DNA of 64,000 nucleotides. It comes from Pedobacter sp. BAL39. Lineage in GTDB: Bacteria; Bacteroidota; Bacteroidia; Sphingobacteriales; Sphingobacteriaceae. The notes beneath the pieces are model-generated. The model saw nothing but the letters and a program-made list of their open reading frames with translations. It did not search any database and had not been told where the DNA came from. Location of the stretch: contig NZ_ABCM01000003.1 of NCBI RefSeq assembly GCF_000170795.1, forward strand, positions 124,001-188,000, given 5' to 3'. A program made the translations under genes and the position numbers. Within the stretch, counting starts at the first letter, position 1. The number at the start of each line of letters is the position of its first letter. Below, in pieces: positions 19,137 to 26,600 of this stretch.

Positions 19137-19736
19137 TTAAATGATCTCAAAGGTCTGTTCGTAAGATAACCGCGACTTCGCTTTGATGGAGGGCTGATTG
19201 TTATCTTCCGGATTTCTATAACCTATAGCCACAGCGAACAAAGGCTGGTAATGCTCGAGGTTCAATATTTCCTTATATTTTTCATTTTGAATACCTTCCA
19301 TAGGTGTACTGTCGATCTCCAGACTCGCGCATGCTGCGAGGAAGAACCCTAGGGAAAGGTAGACCTGATGCTGTAACCAGGATTTGATCTCTGACGCCGA
19401 ACCTGGTTTAACAAATTGGTTGTAATATCCCACAGAACCCTCTGGTAGCGTTTCCTGAATCCTTCTTTCAAATAATGGAATGTTATCTATCGCACTGAAT
19501 ACCACAAGATGACTGGCCTCGGTAATTTTCTGTTCGTTAAAATAGGAGACACCCGCCAGTTTACCTTTTAAAGTTTCATTAGAAACAAAGGTAAACTGCC
19601 AGGGTTGACTGTTGATGGATGATGGGCTAAGTCTCAAAATCTCCTTTAGTTGAAGAATGGTCTCCATTGGAATCTTTTTATCGGAGTCGTAGCTCTTTGT
19701 GGTATAACGGCTCGCTGCCAGGGTTGAAAAGTTCAT
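19137..19736 (-). CDS. Nitroreductase family NAD(P)H flavin oxidoreductase
   Basis: FMN enzyme of the NfsB/nitroreductase superfamily, 199 residues, likely a cytosolic dimer reducing nitro compounds, quinones or similar electrophiles. The N-terminal ASRYTTKSYDSDK motif binds FMN phosphate, and LSPSSINSQPWQFTFVS is the family signature near residue 35; AVAIGYRNPEDN lies near the C-terminus. It is divergent from an HxlR-family regulator, the same arrangement as the YodB/YodC and HypR/HypO pairs of Bacillus (established there), which suggests that electrophile or hypochlorite stress induces it here (inference). Confidence 0.92.
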   Translation of the reverse strand: MNFSTLAASRYTTKSYDSDKKIPMETILQLKEILRLSPSSINSQPWQFTFVSNETLKGKLAGVSYFNEQKITEASHLVVFSAIDNIPLFERRIQETLPEGSVGYYNQFVKPGSASEIKSWLQHQVYLSLGFFLAACASLEIDSTPMEGIQNEKYKEILNLEHYQPLFAVAIGYRNPEDNNQPSIKAKSRLSYEQTFEII

Positions 19737-19756
19737 GTTATTGCTAATTTTAGTGT

Positions 19757-19803
19757 ACTATATTTTTTATAGTTGCAAAACTAATTATAGTGAAGTAGCT
19801 TTG
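19757..19803. promoter_or_regulatory. Divergent promoter/operator region for nitroreductase and HxlR regulator
   Basis: On the minus strand TAGTTTTG (19783 down to 19776) and on the plus strand TAGCTTTG (19796-19803) both match TAnnTTTG. A perfect inverted repeat ACTATA-N5-TATAGT (19757-19773) covers the expected start point of the nitroreductase transcript, and a second imperfect palindrome ACTAATTATAGT (19780-19791) lies between the two -7 boxes. The pair of related ACTA...TAGT sites is what a dimeric HxlR-type repressor controlling both genes would need. Confidence 0.6.
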
Positions 19804-19831
19804 CAATAACGGTCAATAATGATAGTAACAG

Positions 19832-20185
19832 ATGTATTGTATAGACGATAAAGAATATCCATGCAGCACTAGTCTGACAATGAGATATATAGGTGGTAAA
19901 TGGAAAGCGGTAATCCTCATTCACCTGATTGAAAAAAAACGATATAATGAATTGCGCAAGGAGTTGCCGATGGTCACAGAGCGAACCATCAGCCTGCAAT
20001 TGAAAGAACTGGAAGAGGATGGTTTGATTATTCGAACTGTGCATACCGACAAGCCGCCATTAAAAGTAGAATACGAACTCACTGATTTTGGTAAAACGCT
20101 GATTCCTTTACTAATGAACATTGCACAGTGGGGCAAAGAGACTGCTGAGAAACAGGACAGGATTAGTGTTGCAGTCGGGCAATAG
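19832..20185 (+). CDS. HxlR-family (DUF24) transcriptional regulator
   Basis: Winged-helix regulator, 117 residues, typical length. The family signature MRYIGGKWKAVILIHLIEKKRYNEL starts near residue 17 and ELTDFGKTL near 80. Cys11 sits just before the first helix, in the position of the redox-sensing cysteine of YodB and HypR; Cys3 is a second candidate. This supports thiol-based sensing of electrophiles or oxidants (inference). Divergent from the nitroreductase gene, with which it shares palindromic sites. A Crp/Fnr gene follows 31 bases after it. Confidence 0.92.
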   Translation: MYCIDDKEYPCSTSLTMRYIGGKWKAVILIHLIEKKRYNELRKELPMVTERTISLQLKELEEDGLIIRTVHTDKPPLKVEYELTDFGKTLIPLLMNIAQWGKETAEKQDRISVAVGQ

Positions 20186-20216
20186 GCTTTTCGATTTTTT
20201 ATAAGACATAAAATCA

Positions 20217-20789
20217 ATGATCGAACAATTCAGAAATAGGTTTCAGCTAGAGGCGTCGAAGTTTGACGCATATGCTAAATGTTTCAACCGAATTGAAGTT
20301 CCAGCTAAAACTACGCTCCTAAATGAAGGTGAAATCTCAAAAAGAATGTTCTTTATAGAAAAGGGTTGTATTCGGGAGTGGTTTAACAACGACGGAAAAG
20401 ATGTTACTTGTCAGTTTTTCTTCGAACAGGAGGCGGTGGGTTCCATTGAAAGTTTCAAAAAGAACATTCCAGGCCTGACTACCATTGAGACCATTGAGCC
20501 CAGTGTATTGTGGTGGATACATCAGGAGGACGCACTCAGGGTCATAGAGGAAATCAAGGACATACCCCGCCTGAGAGACCTGTTTATTGATAAGATCTTC
20601 GAACGTACCTTCGATTATATGAAATACTTTTTCTCTGCGATCAAGGACAGCCCGCAGGAACGCTACCTCAGATTACTGGCTGAAAGACCGGAAGTGATCA
20701 GGCGGGTGCCTCAACACTATATCGCATCTTACATGGGAATATCCAGTGTTCATCTGAGCCGTATAAAAAGCAAATTGTCAAAGCGATAA
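20217..20789 (+). CDS. Crp/Fnr-family transcriptional regulator
   Basis: 190 residues. The N-terminal cyclic-nucleotide-binding-like beta barrel (about 20-120; TTLLNEGEISKRMFFIEKGCIREWF) is followed by a C-terminal helix-turn-helix (about 150-190; IASYMGISSVHLSRIKSKL). No CxxC-type Fe-S cysteine cluster as in Fnr is present. This class is common in Bacteroidota, often next to an oxidoreductase whose promoter it controls; a palindrome lies 3 bases after its stop, before the oxidoreductase gene at 20855. Confidence 0.9.
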   Translation: MIEQFRNRFQLEASKFDAYAKCFNRIEVPAKTTLLNEGEISKRMFFIEKGCIREWFNNDGKDVTCQFFFEQEAVGSIESFKKNIPGLTTIETIEPSVLWWIHQEDALRVIEEIKDIPRLRDLFIDKIFERTFDYMKYFFSAIKDSPQERYLRLLAERPEVIRRVPQHYIASYMGISSVHLSRIKSKLSKR

Positions 20790-20792
20790 TTT

Positions 20793-20838
20793 GATAACAA
20801 ATGTTATCGTCACCCAAATACCTCCAGCTGTAGCTTTG
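20793..20838 (+). promoter_or_regulatory. Palindromic operator plus TAGCTTTG promoter
   Basis: A perfect 7-2-7 palindrome GATAACA-AA-TGTTATC (20793-20808) precedes the -7 element TAGCTTTG (20831-20838). The palindrome centre would lie about 42-44 bases before the expected start of transcription, the class II activator position for Crp/Fnr proteins. The adjacent Crp/Fnr gene is the obvious candidate to bind it (inference). Confidence 0.5.
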
Positions 20839-20854
20839 TTAAAAAATTAAAAAC

Positions 20855-21829
20855 ATGAAAGCAGCAGTAGTATTTGAAAAAGGCGAAATGCCAAGATATG
20901 TAGTGGATTTTGCAGTGCCGGAATTACATCACGAAGATGAGGTGTTGATTGCAGTAAGCGCATCAGCTGTCAAAAATCTCGATAAAATGCGGGCCGTTGG
21001 AAAACACTATTCCACGCAAAATGAAGAATGGAAGCCCAAAGTGGTGGGAGGTGATGGTGTAGGTCTATTGGCCGATGGTACCAGGGTATACGCTATTGGT
21101 GTCAGTGGTATGATTGCCGAGAAAGCCATTGTCAGGAAAGACCAGATGGTAAATTTGCCGGAGGGTATTGATGATGCTATCGCGGCAGCACTACCAAATG
21201 CCGTCATGGGCTCGGCGCTGGCATTGCGTTTCAGGGCAAATTTGCAAAAAGGCGAAACGGTTTTGATAAATGGTGCCACAGGTGTAACCGGAAAAATAGC
21301 CATCCAGATTGCCAAACATTACGGGGCGAAAAAAGTAATCGCAACAGGCAGAAACCAGCAGGCATTAGCCGAGCTCTTATCGCTTGGTGCCGACGAAATC
21401 TTATTCCTCAATCAGGATGAAGATGTATTTATGGATGAGATTAGGCGCATACACCATCAAAATCCAATTGATGTGGTTATTGATTACCTATGGGGACGCA
21501 GTGCGGAACTGATCTTAACTGCCTTGAAAGGAAATGGTGGGTTTTCTAAACGTACGCGTTATGTTTCCGTTGGTGGGATGACTGGCGACACGATCACCTT
21601 GTCCTCTTCAATTTTGCGTGGTACAGACATCCAGATTTCAGGGTCCGGTATGGGCAGCTGGAGTCGCGTAGAACTGAAGTTGTTAATTACAGAGATCCTT
21701 CCTCAGATGTTCCAGCTGGCAGCCGAAGGTAAGCTGAAATTAGCCACCGTAAACGTTCCCCTAAAGGATATTGAAAATGTATGGCAGCAGGATATTGATG
21801 GCGGCAAACGTCTGGTGATTTTAATCTGA
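20855..21829 (+). CDS. Quinone oxidoreductase-like (MDR superfamily) protein
   Basis: Zinc-free medium-chain reductase, 324 residues, probably NADPH-dependent. GroES-like N-terminal domain to about residue 120, then a Rossmann domain with INGATGVTGKIAIQIAKHYGAKKVIATGR (begins near 132), the AxGxxG-type NADP site of quinone oxidoreductases. No zinc-ligand CGSD or GHE motif is present. It is immediately downstream of a Crp/Fnr gene and a palindrome, suggesting inducible detoxification. Ends with PLKDIENVW, a motif echoed by a gene remnant 20 bases beyond its stop. Confidence 0.9.
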   Translation: MKAAVVFEKGEMPRYVVDFAVPELHHEDEVLIAVSASAVKNLDKMRAVGKHYSTQNEEWKPKVVGGDGVGLLADGTRVYAIGVSGMIAEKAIVRKDQMVNLPEGIDDAIAAALPNAVMGSALALRFRANLQKGETVLINGATGVTGKIAIQIAKHYGAKKVIATGRNQQALAELLSLGADEILFLNQDEDVFMDEIRRIHHQNPIDVVIDYLWGRSAELILTALKGNGGFSKRTRYVSVGGMTGDTITLSSSILRGTDIQISGSGMGSWSRVELKLLITEILPQMFQLAAEGKLKLATVNVPLKDIENVWQQDIDGGKRLVILI

Positions 21830-21846
21830 TCAATAGTTACAACCTG

Positions 21847-21969
21847 CTTAATTTCATCCCCGCCATTTGTTTTACCGGAAGGATTGCCGCCAATTATGGT
21901 GAACTGACGGTGATCAAAGAGACACCAGGTGCAAGCCATACACCACTTAAAGATATTGATAACGTTTGA
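21847..21969 (+). pseudogene. Possible remnant of an MDR oxidoreductase C-terminus
   Basis: An open stretch without a start codon, ending in TPLKDIDNV then TGA, mirrors the VPLKDIENV segment near the end of the intact oxidoreductase just upstream. The preceding residues (GRIAANYGELTVIKETPG) also read like the end of such a protein. It may be the decayed tail of a second copy or of a related gene lost by deletion. The match is short, so this is tentative. Confidence 0.3.
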
Positions 21970-22097
21970 CCTGTTCCTTTGTATAATTCGTTTAAATCGT
22001 ACACTATTTGCCTAAAAGCTGAAGATGATCTGTTTGCGGTCGCTGCTGGATGATTTGAGATTCGGGGCACCATTATTGAAAGCCTATAGGAAAACAT

Positions 22098-22391
22098 ATG
22101 ATAGCCATCAACAATGTACAACCGTTAAGTCCCGATAGTTTATTTGATCTTCTAAAAACCGACTTCCCCGCTTATATTAACGAACAGCTGGGAAGTAACC
22201 TGGCCGTCGAGTTTGCGCATGTCTCAGATATTGTGAACATCAGTTTTCCTGAAGTTATTGAGGGAAACGCGTATACCATCACGGTAGGAGAGGATAGCCT
22301 TGACATCACTGACCATACCACTGAAGGAACTTACAACACTGAACTTCTCGAGCAACACCTGATTGAATTTTTGACACTTAAAGCAGGTTAA
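22098..22391 (+). CDS. Small acidic protein of unknown function
   Basis: 97 residues, acidic, soluble, no signal peptide. Starts MIAINNVQPLSPDSLFDLL; the C-terminal half has alternating hydrophobic residues (NAYTITVGEDSLDITDHTTEG) suggesting beta structure. I do not recognise the family. Codon use and the separation from its neighbours are consistent with a real gene, and it is followed by a small membrane protein 64 bases on. Confidence 0.6.
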   Translation: MIAINNVQPLSPDSLFDLLKTDFPAYINEQLGSNLAVEFAHVSDIVNISFPEVIEGNAYTITVGEDSLDITDHTTEGTYNTELLEQHLIEFLTLKAG

Positions 22392-22455
22392 CTTCAACAC
22401 CTTTTTAATGAGATTGATGTAAACTGGACTGCCACGATTCACTTATCTTTGAGTC

Positions 22456-22674
22456 ATGAGAAGCATGTACTTTATCATCATCGGTGCCCTAGCTGGACTC
22501 TTATTCGCGCTTTTTGATACAGCAGTTGGCAATGCGGAGGTCTCATCGGTCAATCCGACCGTACATGAGCTGGTCGGAAATGTCAGTCCGACCAAGCTTT
22601 TGTTTTATGCGGGTATTGGTGCGATTGCAGGCTTTCTATTATACAAGGTCAAGCAAACACTGTTTTCAGCTTAA
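22456..22674 (+). CDS. Small membrane protein, two predicted helices
   Basis: 72 residues with two hydrophobic segments (YFIIIGALAGLLFALFDTAV, about 5-24, and LLFYAGIGAIAGFLLYKV, about 49-66). Unknown function. TATCTTTG, a TAnnTTTG match, stands only 5 bases before the first ATG; if it is the promoter, translation would begin at the ATG at 22465. Convergent with the next gene with one base between stop codons. Confidence 0.6.
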   Translation: MRSMYFIIIGALAGLLFALFDTAVGNAEVSSVNPTVHELVGNVSPTKLLFYAGIGAIAGFLLYKVKQTLFSA

Positions 22675-22675
22675 A

Positions 22676-22987
22676 TCAAATACTAAGTAAAGATTTGATA
22701 AGTCCTTTCTTTTGTTTCGATATAGGGACTTTTTTATCTGAATGCTGCATCATCAGGTAGCAAGAGTCTTCGTTAAGGATGCTGATGATGTGTGCCTTAG
22801 TTACCAAATGAGATTGGTGACAACGTTTTAACTCGTGGATGGCGTCCTGCATGGCGGCCACATTCCTGGTGGGGTCTTTTTCTTCTACCATGGCCTTTAT
22901 CCTTGCAGGTAAGGGATTTGGAGTTTGGGAGAAAGCTGCTGGAGTAGACCAGCAAGCGGCGACAAGTGCGTAACAAATAAACTTCAT
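22676..22987 (-). CDS. Small exported protein of unknown function
   Basis: 103 residues from the ATG at 22987, which gives a clean signal peptide MKFICYALVAACWSTPAAFSQ; an in-frame ATG at 23023 would extend it unfavourably. The mature part is helical and charged (ARIKAMVEEKDPTRNVAAM) with two cysteines. No family recognised. Confidence 0.6.
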   Translation of the reverse strand: MKFICYALVAACWSTPAAFSQTPNPLPARIKAMVEEKDPTRNVAAMQDAIHELKRCHQSHLVTKAHIISILNEDSCYLMMQHSDKKVPISKQKKGLIKSLLSI

Positions 22988-23214
22988 AAGACAATACATT
23001 TGATAGGTGTTTTTAATTACCAATCAAAAGTAGAGAAGGTTCGTAGTCAGCGCTTATGGGACTGTGAGGACGGAGCCCGTCAATGTGAATTCATATTCCT
23101 GTATCCATGATTTTAGACTGGATGTATTCCTGCGTGGATTTGCCGGCCTCTCTCTTGATCAGGTCGCGATTTGTGATTGATATGGCATCATTTAAGTCAT
23201 AAGAAGAGTAGTTG

Positions 23215-24363
23215 CTACTCAATTGGCATCAGGAAGAAAAAGGTAGAGCCTTCGCCAGGGCTACTTACGACTTCTATTTTTGAATGGTGATAGCGCAGAA
23301 TTTCAGCCACCAGATAAAGCCCGATGCCAAAACCGGTAGCGTGTTTGGTGGCCTTACTTTCCACCCGGTAGAACCTTTCGAAAAGTCGTTTCTGGTCAGC
23401 TTCGCTGATGCCAATTCCCTGGTCCCGAACATAAATCTTCACGTCGGTGCCGACTTGCTCAAATCCTACGGTGATGGTGCTGTGCTCCGGTGAATATTTG
23501 ATGGCGTTATTGATGAGGTTATCCAGCACCTGACTCAATTTCGCCCGGTCCGCTGAGATAGAGATTTCACCAGCATGTGCATATTGAATATGGTGTGTAT
23601 GATTGGTGAGCTCTATTTCCTCCGCTACTTCGTGCAGCAACTCATTCAGGTCAAAGGGAGCTATGTCGAGCTGCACTTTCGCTTGCTCAAGTCTGGACAT
23701 GTTAAGGAAGTCGTTGATCATTCTGGTCATGCTCTTGGCCTGTTTTTCTGTTCTGCTCAGTGCTTGGGAGATGAAGGCATCGCTGGTTTTGCTGGTCCGG
23801 GATAACATGACCTGCACATAGGATAATATAGACGTCAATGGTGTTTTAAGCTCATGGCTCACCATAGAAACGAAATCATTTTTGCGTTGTTCTTCCAGTA
23901 CCAGCGGCGTAATATCCCTCGTGAAACAGCGGGTATGAATGAATTTTCCTTCTTTCTCGAGTACGTTGGAACTAATGAGTACGTGTTTTATGGTACCGTC
24001 TTTACATACCAACCGTGCGCGGTAGTTGTGAAGGGTCTCATACTTCGTAAGTCTACTCAGGATATCGGCTATGATGTCCTGATCAGCATGAAATTTACTG
24101 ATAGGCTGCCCAATATATTCTTCTTTCAGGTAACCCAGGGCACTGAGCTCAGCCTGGTTCGCCCAGGTAATGATGCCCTCTCCATTTACCCAATGTAGCG
24201 GAAGCGCAGCGTTTTCAATAAAGTCAGACAACTCCTCATTAACAACTTCCAGATCTTTCACACGGATTTCATATGCCGCAATCCGTTGCTCAAGTTCCTG
24301 ATACGATTCCTTTTCCAATGATGTTGTTTTTTTGTTCAAATTTACAACTAAAACATTTAACAA
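23215..24363 (-). CDS. PAS-domain sensor histidine kinase
   Basis: Cytoplasmic sensor kinase, 382 residues. A short coiled coil (about 15-48) leads into one PAS domain (about 48-160; LPLHWVNGEGIITWANQAEL), then H-box SHELKTPLTSI, N-box NLINNAIKYSP, G1 DQGIGI, F-box LFERFYR, G2 GFGIGLYL. All kinase boxes are intact. No cognate regulator is adjacent. A TAnnTTTG match on the minus strand (24344-24337) falls inside the first codons, so the true start may be somewhat downstream; I keep the ATG at 24363 because no better ATG follows. Confidence 0.9.
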   Translation of the reverse strand: MLNVLVVNLNKKTTSLEKESYQELEQRIAAYEIRVKDLEVVNEELSDFIENAALPLHWVNGEGIITWANQAELSALGYLKEEYIGQPISKFHADQDIIADILSRLTKYETLHNYRARLVCKDGTIKHVLISSNVLEKEGKFIHTRCFTRDITPLVLEEQRKNDFVSMVSHELKTPLTSILSYVQVMLSRTSKTSDAFISQALSRTEKQAKSMTRMINDFLNMSRLEQAKVQLDIAPFDLNELLHEVAEEIELTNHTHHIQYAHAGEISISADRAKLSQVLDNLINNAIKYSPEHSTITVGFEQVGTDVKIYVRDQGIGISEADQKRLFERFYRVESKATKHATGFGIGLYLVAEILRYHHSKIEVVSSPGEGSTFFFLMPIE

Positions 24364-24568
24364 AACTGTATTTGGAACACTTTATAAATTTTGATGGGCA
24401 GGATACGGCTATCACGCATTTTATTCGTTTTTTTCCATCGCGGGCTGTATCGATATTTAGTTATGAACACGAGTAATGGTCGTCCGTAACAATTAATGAA
24501 CGCTATATTTTAGTGCTGTTTATTACACCATTTAAAAAAATGATGTTCTTTTATTGTTTCCGGTACGC

Positions 24569-24598
24569 TTGCAGAATAAACAGGAATTATTAGTTTTG
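24569..24598 (+). promoter_or_regulatory. Promoter of the polysaccharide-locus sigma factor gene
   Basis: TTG (24569-24571), exactly 19 bases, then TAGTTTTG (24591-24598): a full match to the Bacteroidota housekeeping promoter TTG-N19-TAnnTTTG. The leader to the ATG at 24652 would be about 45-50 bases. Confidence 0.65.
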
Positions 24599-24651
24599 AT
24601 AGCTTCGTACTTTCATGCTTAGTGAAAGCACCCAGCTAACCAAATATAGAA

Positions 24652-25233
24652 ATGGAAGAAACTGATAAAGATTTGCTGCTTCGTATTAGTCTGGGAGAGG
24701 ACGAGGCCTTTGAGCGTCTTTTCAGGAGGTATAGAAGCCAGATTTTTAACTATCTTTTTAAAATTTCCAAATCAAGGGAATCATCTGAGGAAATGGTAAC
24801 TGATGTTTTTGTCAAGTTATGGCAAAGTCGTGAAATCCTAAACGAAATCAATAACTTTCCTTCTTTCATCTTTCAGGTCGCCCGCAATAAGGCTTACGAT
24901 TTTCTGCGGATGGCCGCTAAAGACAGGGTGTTGGAGGAGTTAATCTGGAATGAAATCAATGCAGAGAGTGATAGCCGTACGGATGGGAAAATTCTTTTTG
25001 AAGAACTACAGCAGCATCTTGACCATGCCATCAGTAAGTTGTCGCCACAGCGGCAGGTGGTATTCAGGATGAGCAGGGAGCAGCATTTGACCCACGACCA
25101 GATTGCAACTCATTTGAGCCTGTCGAAAAGCACCGTGAAAAACCATATGATCGATGCACTGCGTTTTGTGCGCGAGCATATGAAATCCAGCATGGAGCTC
25201 GTCATTCTCCTATTCCTGTTCATGAAAGAATAA
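24652..25233 (+). CDS. ECF RNA polymerase sigma factor (FecI-like)
   Basis: 193 residues with region 2 (about 15-85; SSEEMVTDVFVKLWQSRE) and region 4 (about 125-180; LSPQRQVVFRMSREQHLTHDQIA then a helix-turn-helix LSLSKSTVKNH). First gene of the locus that runs through FecR, SusC and SusD, so it probably directs transcription of the SusC operon when the receptor signals. It belongs to the same family as the sigma factor at 11765 but is clearly distinct from it. Confidence 0.92.
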   Translation: MEETDKDLLLRISLGEDEAFERLFRRYRSQIFNYLFKISKSRESSEEMVTDVFVKLWQSREILNEINNFPSFIFQVARNKAYDFLRMAAKDRVLEELIWNEINAESDSRTDGKILFEELQQHLDHAISKLSPQRQVVFRMSREQHLTHDQIATHLSLSKSTVKNHMIDALRFVREHMKSSMELVILLFLFMKE

Positions 25234-25300
25234 TTTCATTTGCATTAGGCCTATCTCTATTTTATTCCGTCTTTACAATAACCAGGTATCAACTAAACTT

Positions 25301-26482
25301 ATGGACATCCAGAACAGAACGTCTTTGTTATTGAATCTTTATGCTGAAAATAAATGTTCAAAAGAGGAGCTGAGAGAACTTTTTCAGCTCATTAACGACC
25401 GGCCTGATGACGCAGACGTCCATCGTGAACTGAAGGAAATCTGGATCGCAACAGGCTCAGAGCAGTCTCATTCTGAGGAAGAATGGAATTCCATGTACAG
25501 CACAATTCTGGAATTGTCCGGCAAGGAGCAGAAAAAGTCAGGCCATTACTGGCAAAGAATCGCTGCGGCAGCGGTTATTTTTATTTGCGTCTCTGCTGGT
25601 TTATTCTTTTATACGCGTAAATCAGCAACAAACGATAACTCTATAAAACCCAATTCCCTGGCTATCAATAAAATTGCTCCCGGAGGAAATAAAGCAATAC
25701 TAACCCTTTCAAATGGTACCAAAGTTTCACTTGATGGCAGTGCAGAGGGTGTAATTGCGAGTCAGGGCGGTGTGCAGGTCATCAAGGCTGCCGACGGGCA
25801 GCTCATCTATAAGATTAAAGAACAACCCGCAAATCAAAAACTGGCATTCAATACTATTGAAACGCCACGGGGTGGTCAGTTTCAGTTAAACATGCCCGAC
25901 GGAACCAAGGTATGGCTAAACGCCATGTCGTCATTTACTTATCCTGTTTCCTTTAAGGGTAGTGTGCGAAAGGTTACTCTTAAAGGTGAAGCCTATTTTG
26001 AGGTGGCAAAAGATAAACACCTGCCGTTTATCGTAACATCAGGCAGTCAGGAAGTTCAGGTACTGGGAACGCATTTTAATATCAATTCCTATACCGATCA
26101 GGAAGCTATACAGACTACCCTGCTGGAAGGGCTGGTTAAGGTGTCGTCCACAACCAACGGAAACACTGCCTTACTTAAACCCGGGCAGCAATCCCAGCTG
26201 CATGCTGACCAATTGAAGGTCAATGCTGTTGATGTCGAAGAGGTGGTAGCCTGGAAAAATGGCAGTTTTACCTATAACAAAAGTAAACTTGAAGACATCA
26301 TGAAACAGTTGTCCAGGTGGTACGACATCGAAGTGGTATACAGAGATGAGGAGGTTAAACATCATTTATTTAGCGGGACGGTCTCCCGTTTCAAGGATGC
26401 TTCTGAAGTGCTTGGTGTCCTGGAATTAACCCGGTTGGTACATTTTAAAATTGAAGGAAGGAGGATCATCGTCATGAAATAG
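25301..26482 (+). CDS. FecR-family anti-sigma factor
   Basis: 393 residues. Cytosolic N-terminus, one membrane helix (IAAAAVIFICVSAGLFFYT, about 87-105), FecR domain (about 185-280; TPRGGQFQLNMPDGTKVWLN and GEAYFEVAK) and a C-terminal domain (about 320-390; LEDIMKQLSRWYDIEVVY) typical of Bacteroidota FecR. Sits between its sigma factor and the SusC receptor, the standard trans-envelope signalling order. Confidence 0.93.
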   Translation: MDIQNRTSLLLNLYAENKCSKEELRELFQLINDRPDDADVHRELKEIWIATGSEQSHSEEEWNSMYSTILELSGKEQKKSGHYWQRIAAAAVIFICVSAGLFFYTRKSATNDNSIKPNSLAINKIAPGGNKAILTLSNGTKVSLDGSAEGVIASQGGVQVIKAADGQLIYKIKEQPANQKLAFNTIETPRGGQFQLNMPDGTKVWLNAMSSFTYPVSFKGSVRKVTLKGEAYFEVAKDKHLPFIVTSGSQEVQVLGTHFNINSYTDQEAIQTTLLEGLVKVSSTTNGNTALLKPGQQSQLHADQLKVNAVDVEEVVAWKNGSFTYNKSKLEDIMKQLSRWYDIEVVYRDEEVKHHLFSGTVSRFKDASEVLGVLELTRLVHFKIEGRRIIVMK

Positions 26483-26600
26483 TCTCTACAAATCATATGA
26501 TGATGAAAAATTATCCAGAAGTGCGCTAACACTCCTGGATCTGTTTCAATCTCATAATTACTGCGTGAACAATTTTTATCAATTAAAACAAACCAAATAT

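Noticed and set aside
22444..22451. TATCTTTG as the promoter of the small membrane protein gene
   Set aside because: Only 5 bases from the first ATG and without a TTG at the right distance; it works only if translation starts at the second Met, so I did not list it as a feature.
24337..24344. TAAATTTG on the minus strand as the promoter of the PAS kinase at 23215-24363
   Set aside because: It lies inside the first codons of the gene and has no TTG at 19 bases; accepting it would need a rare TTG start codon.
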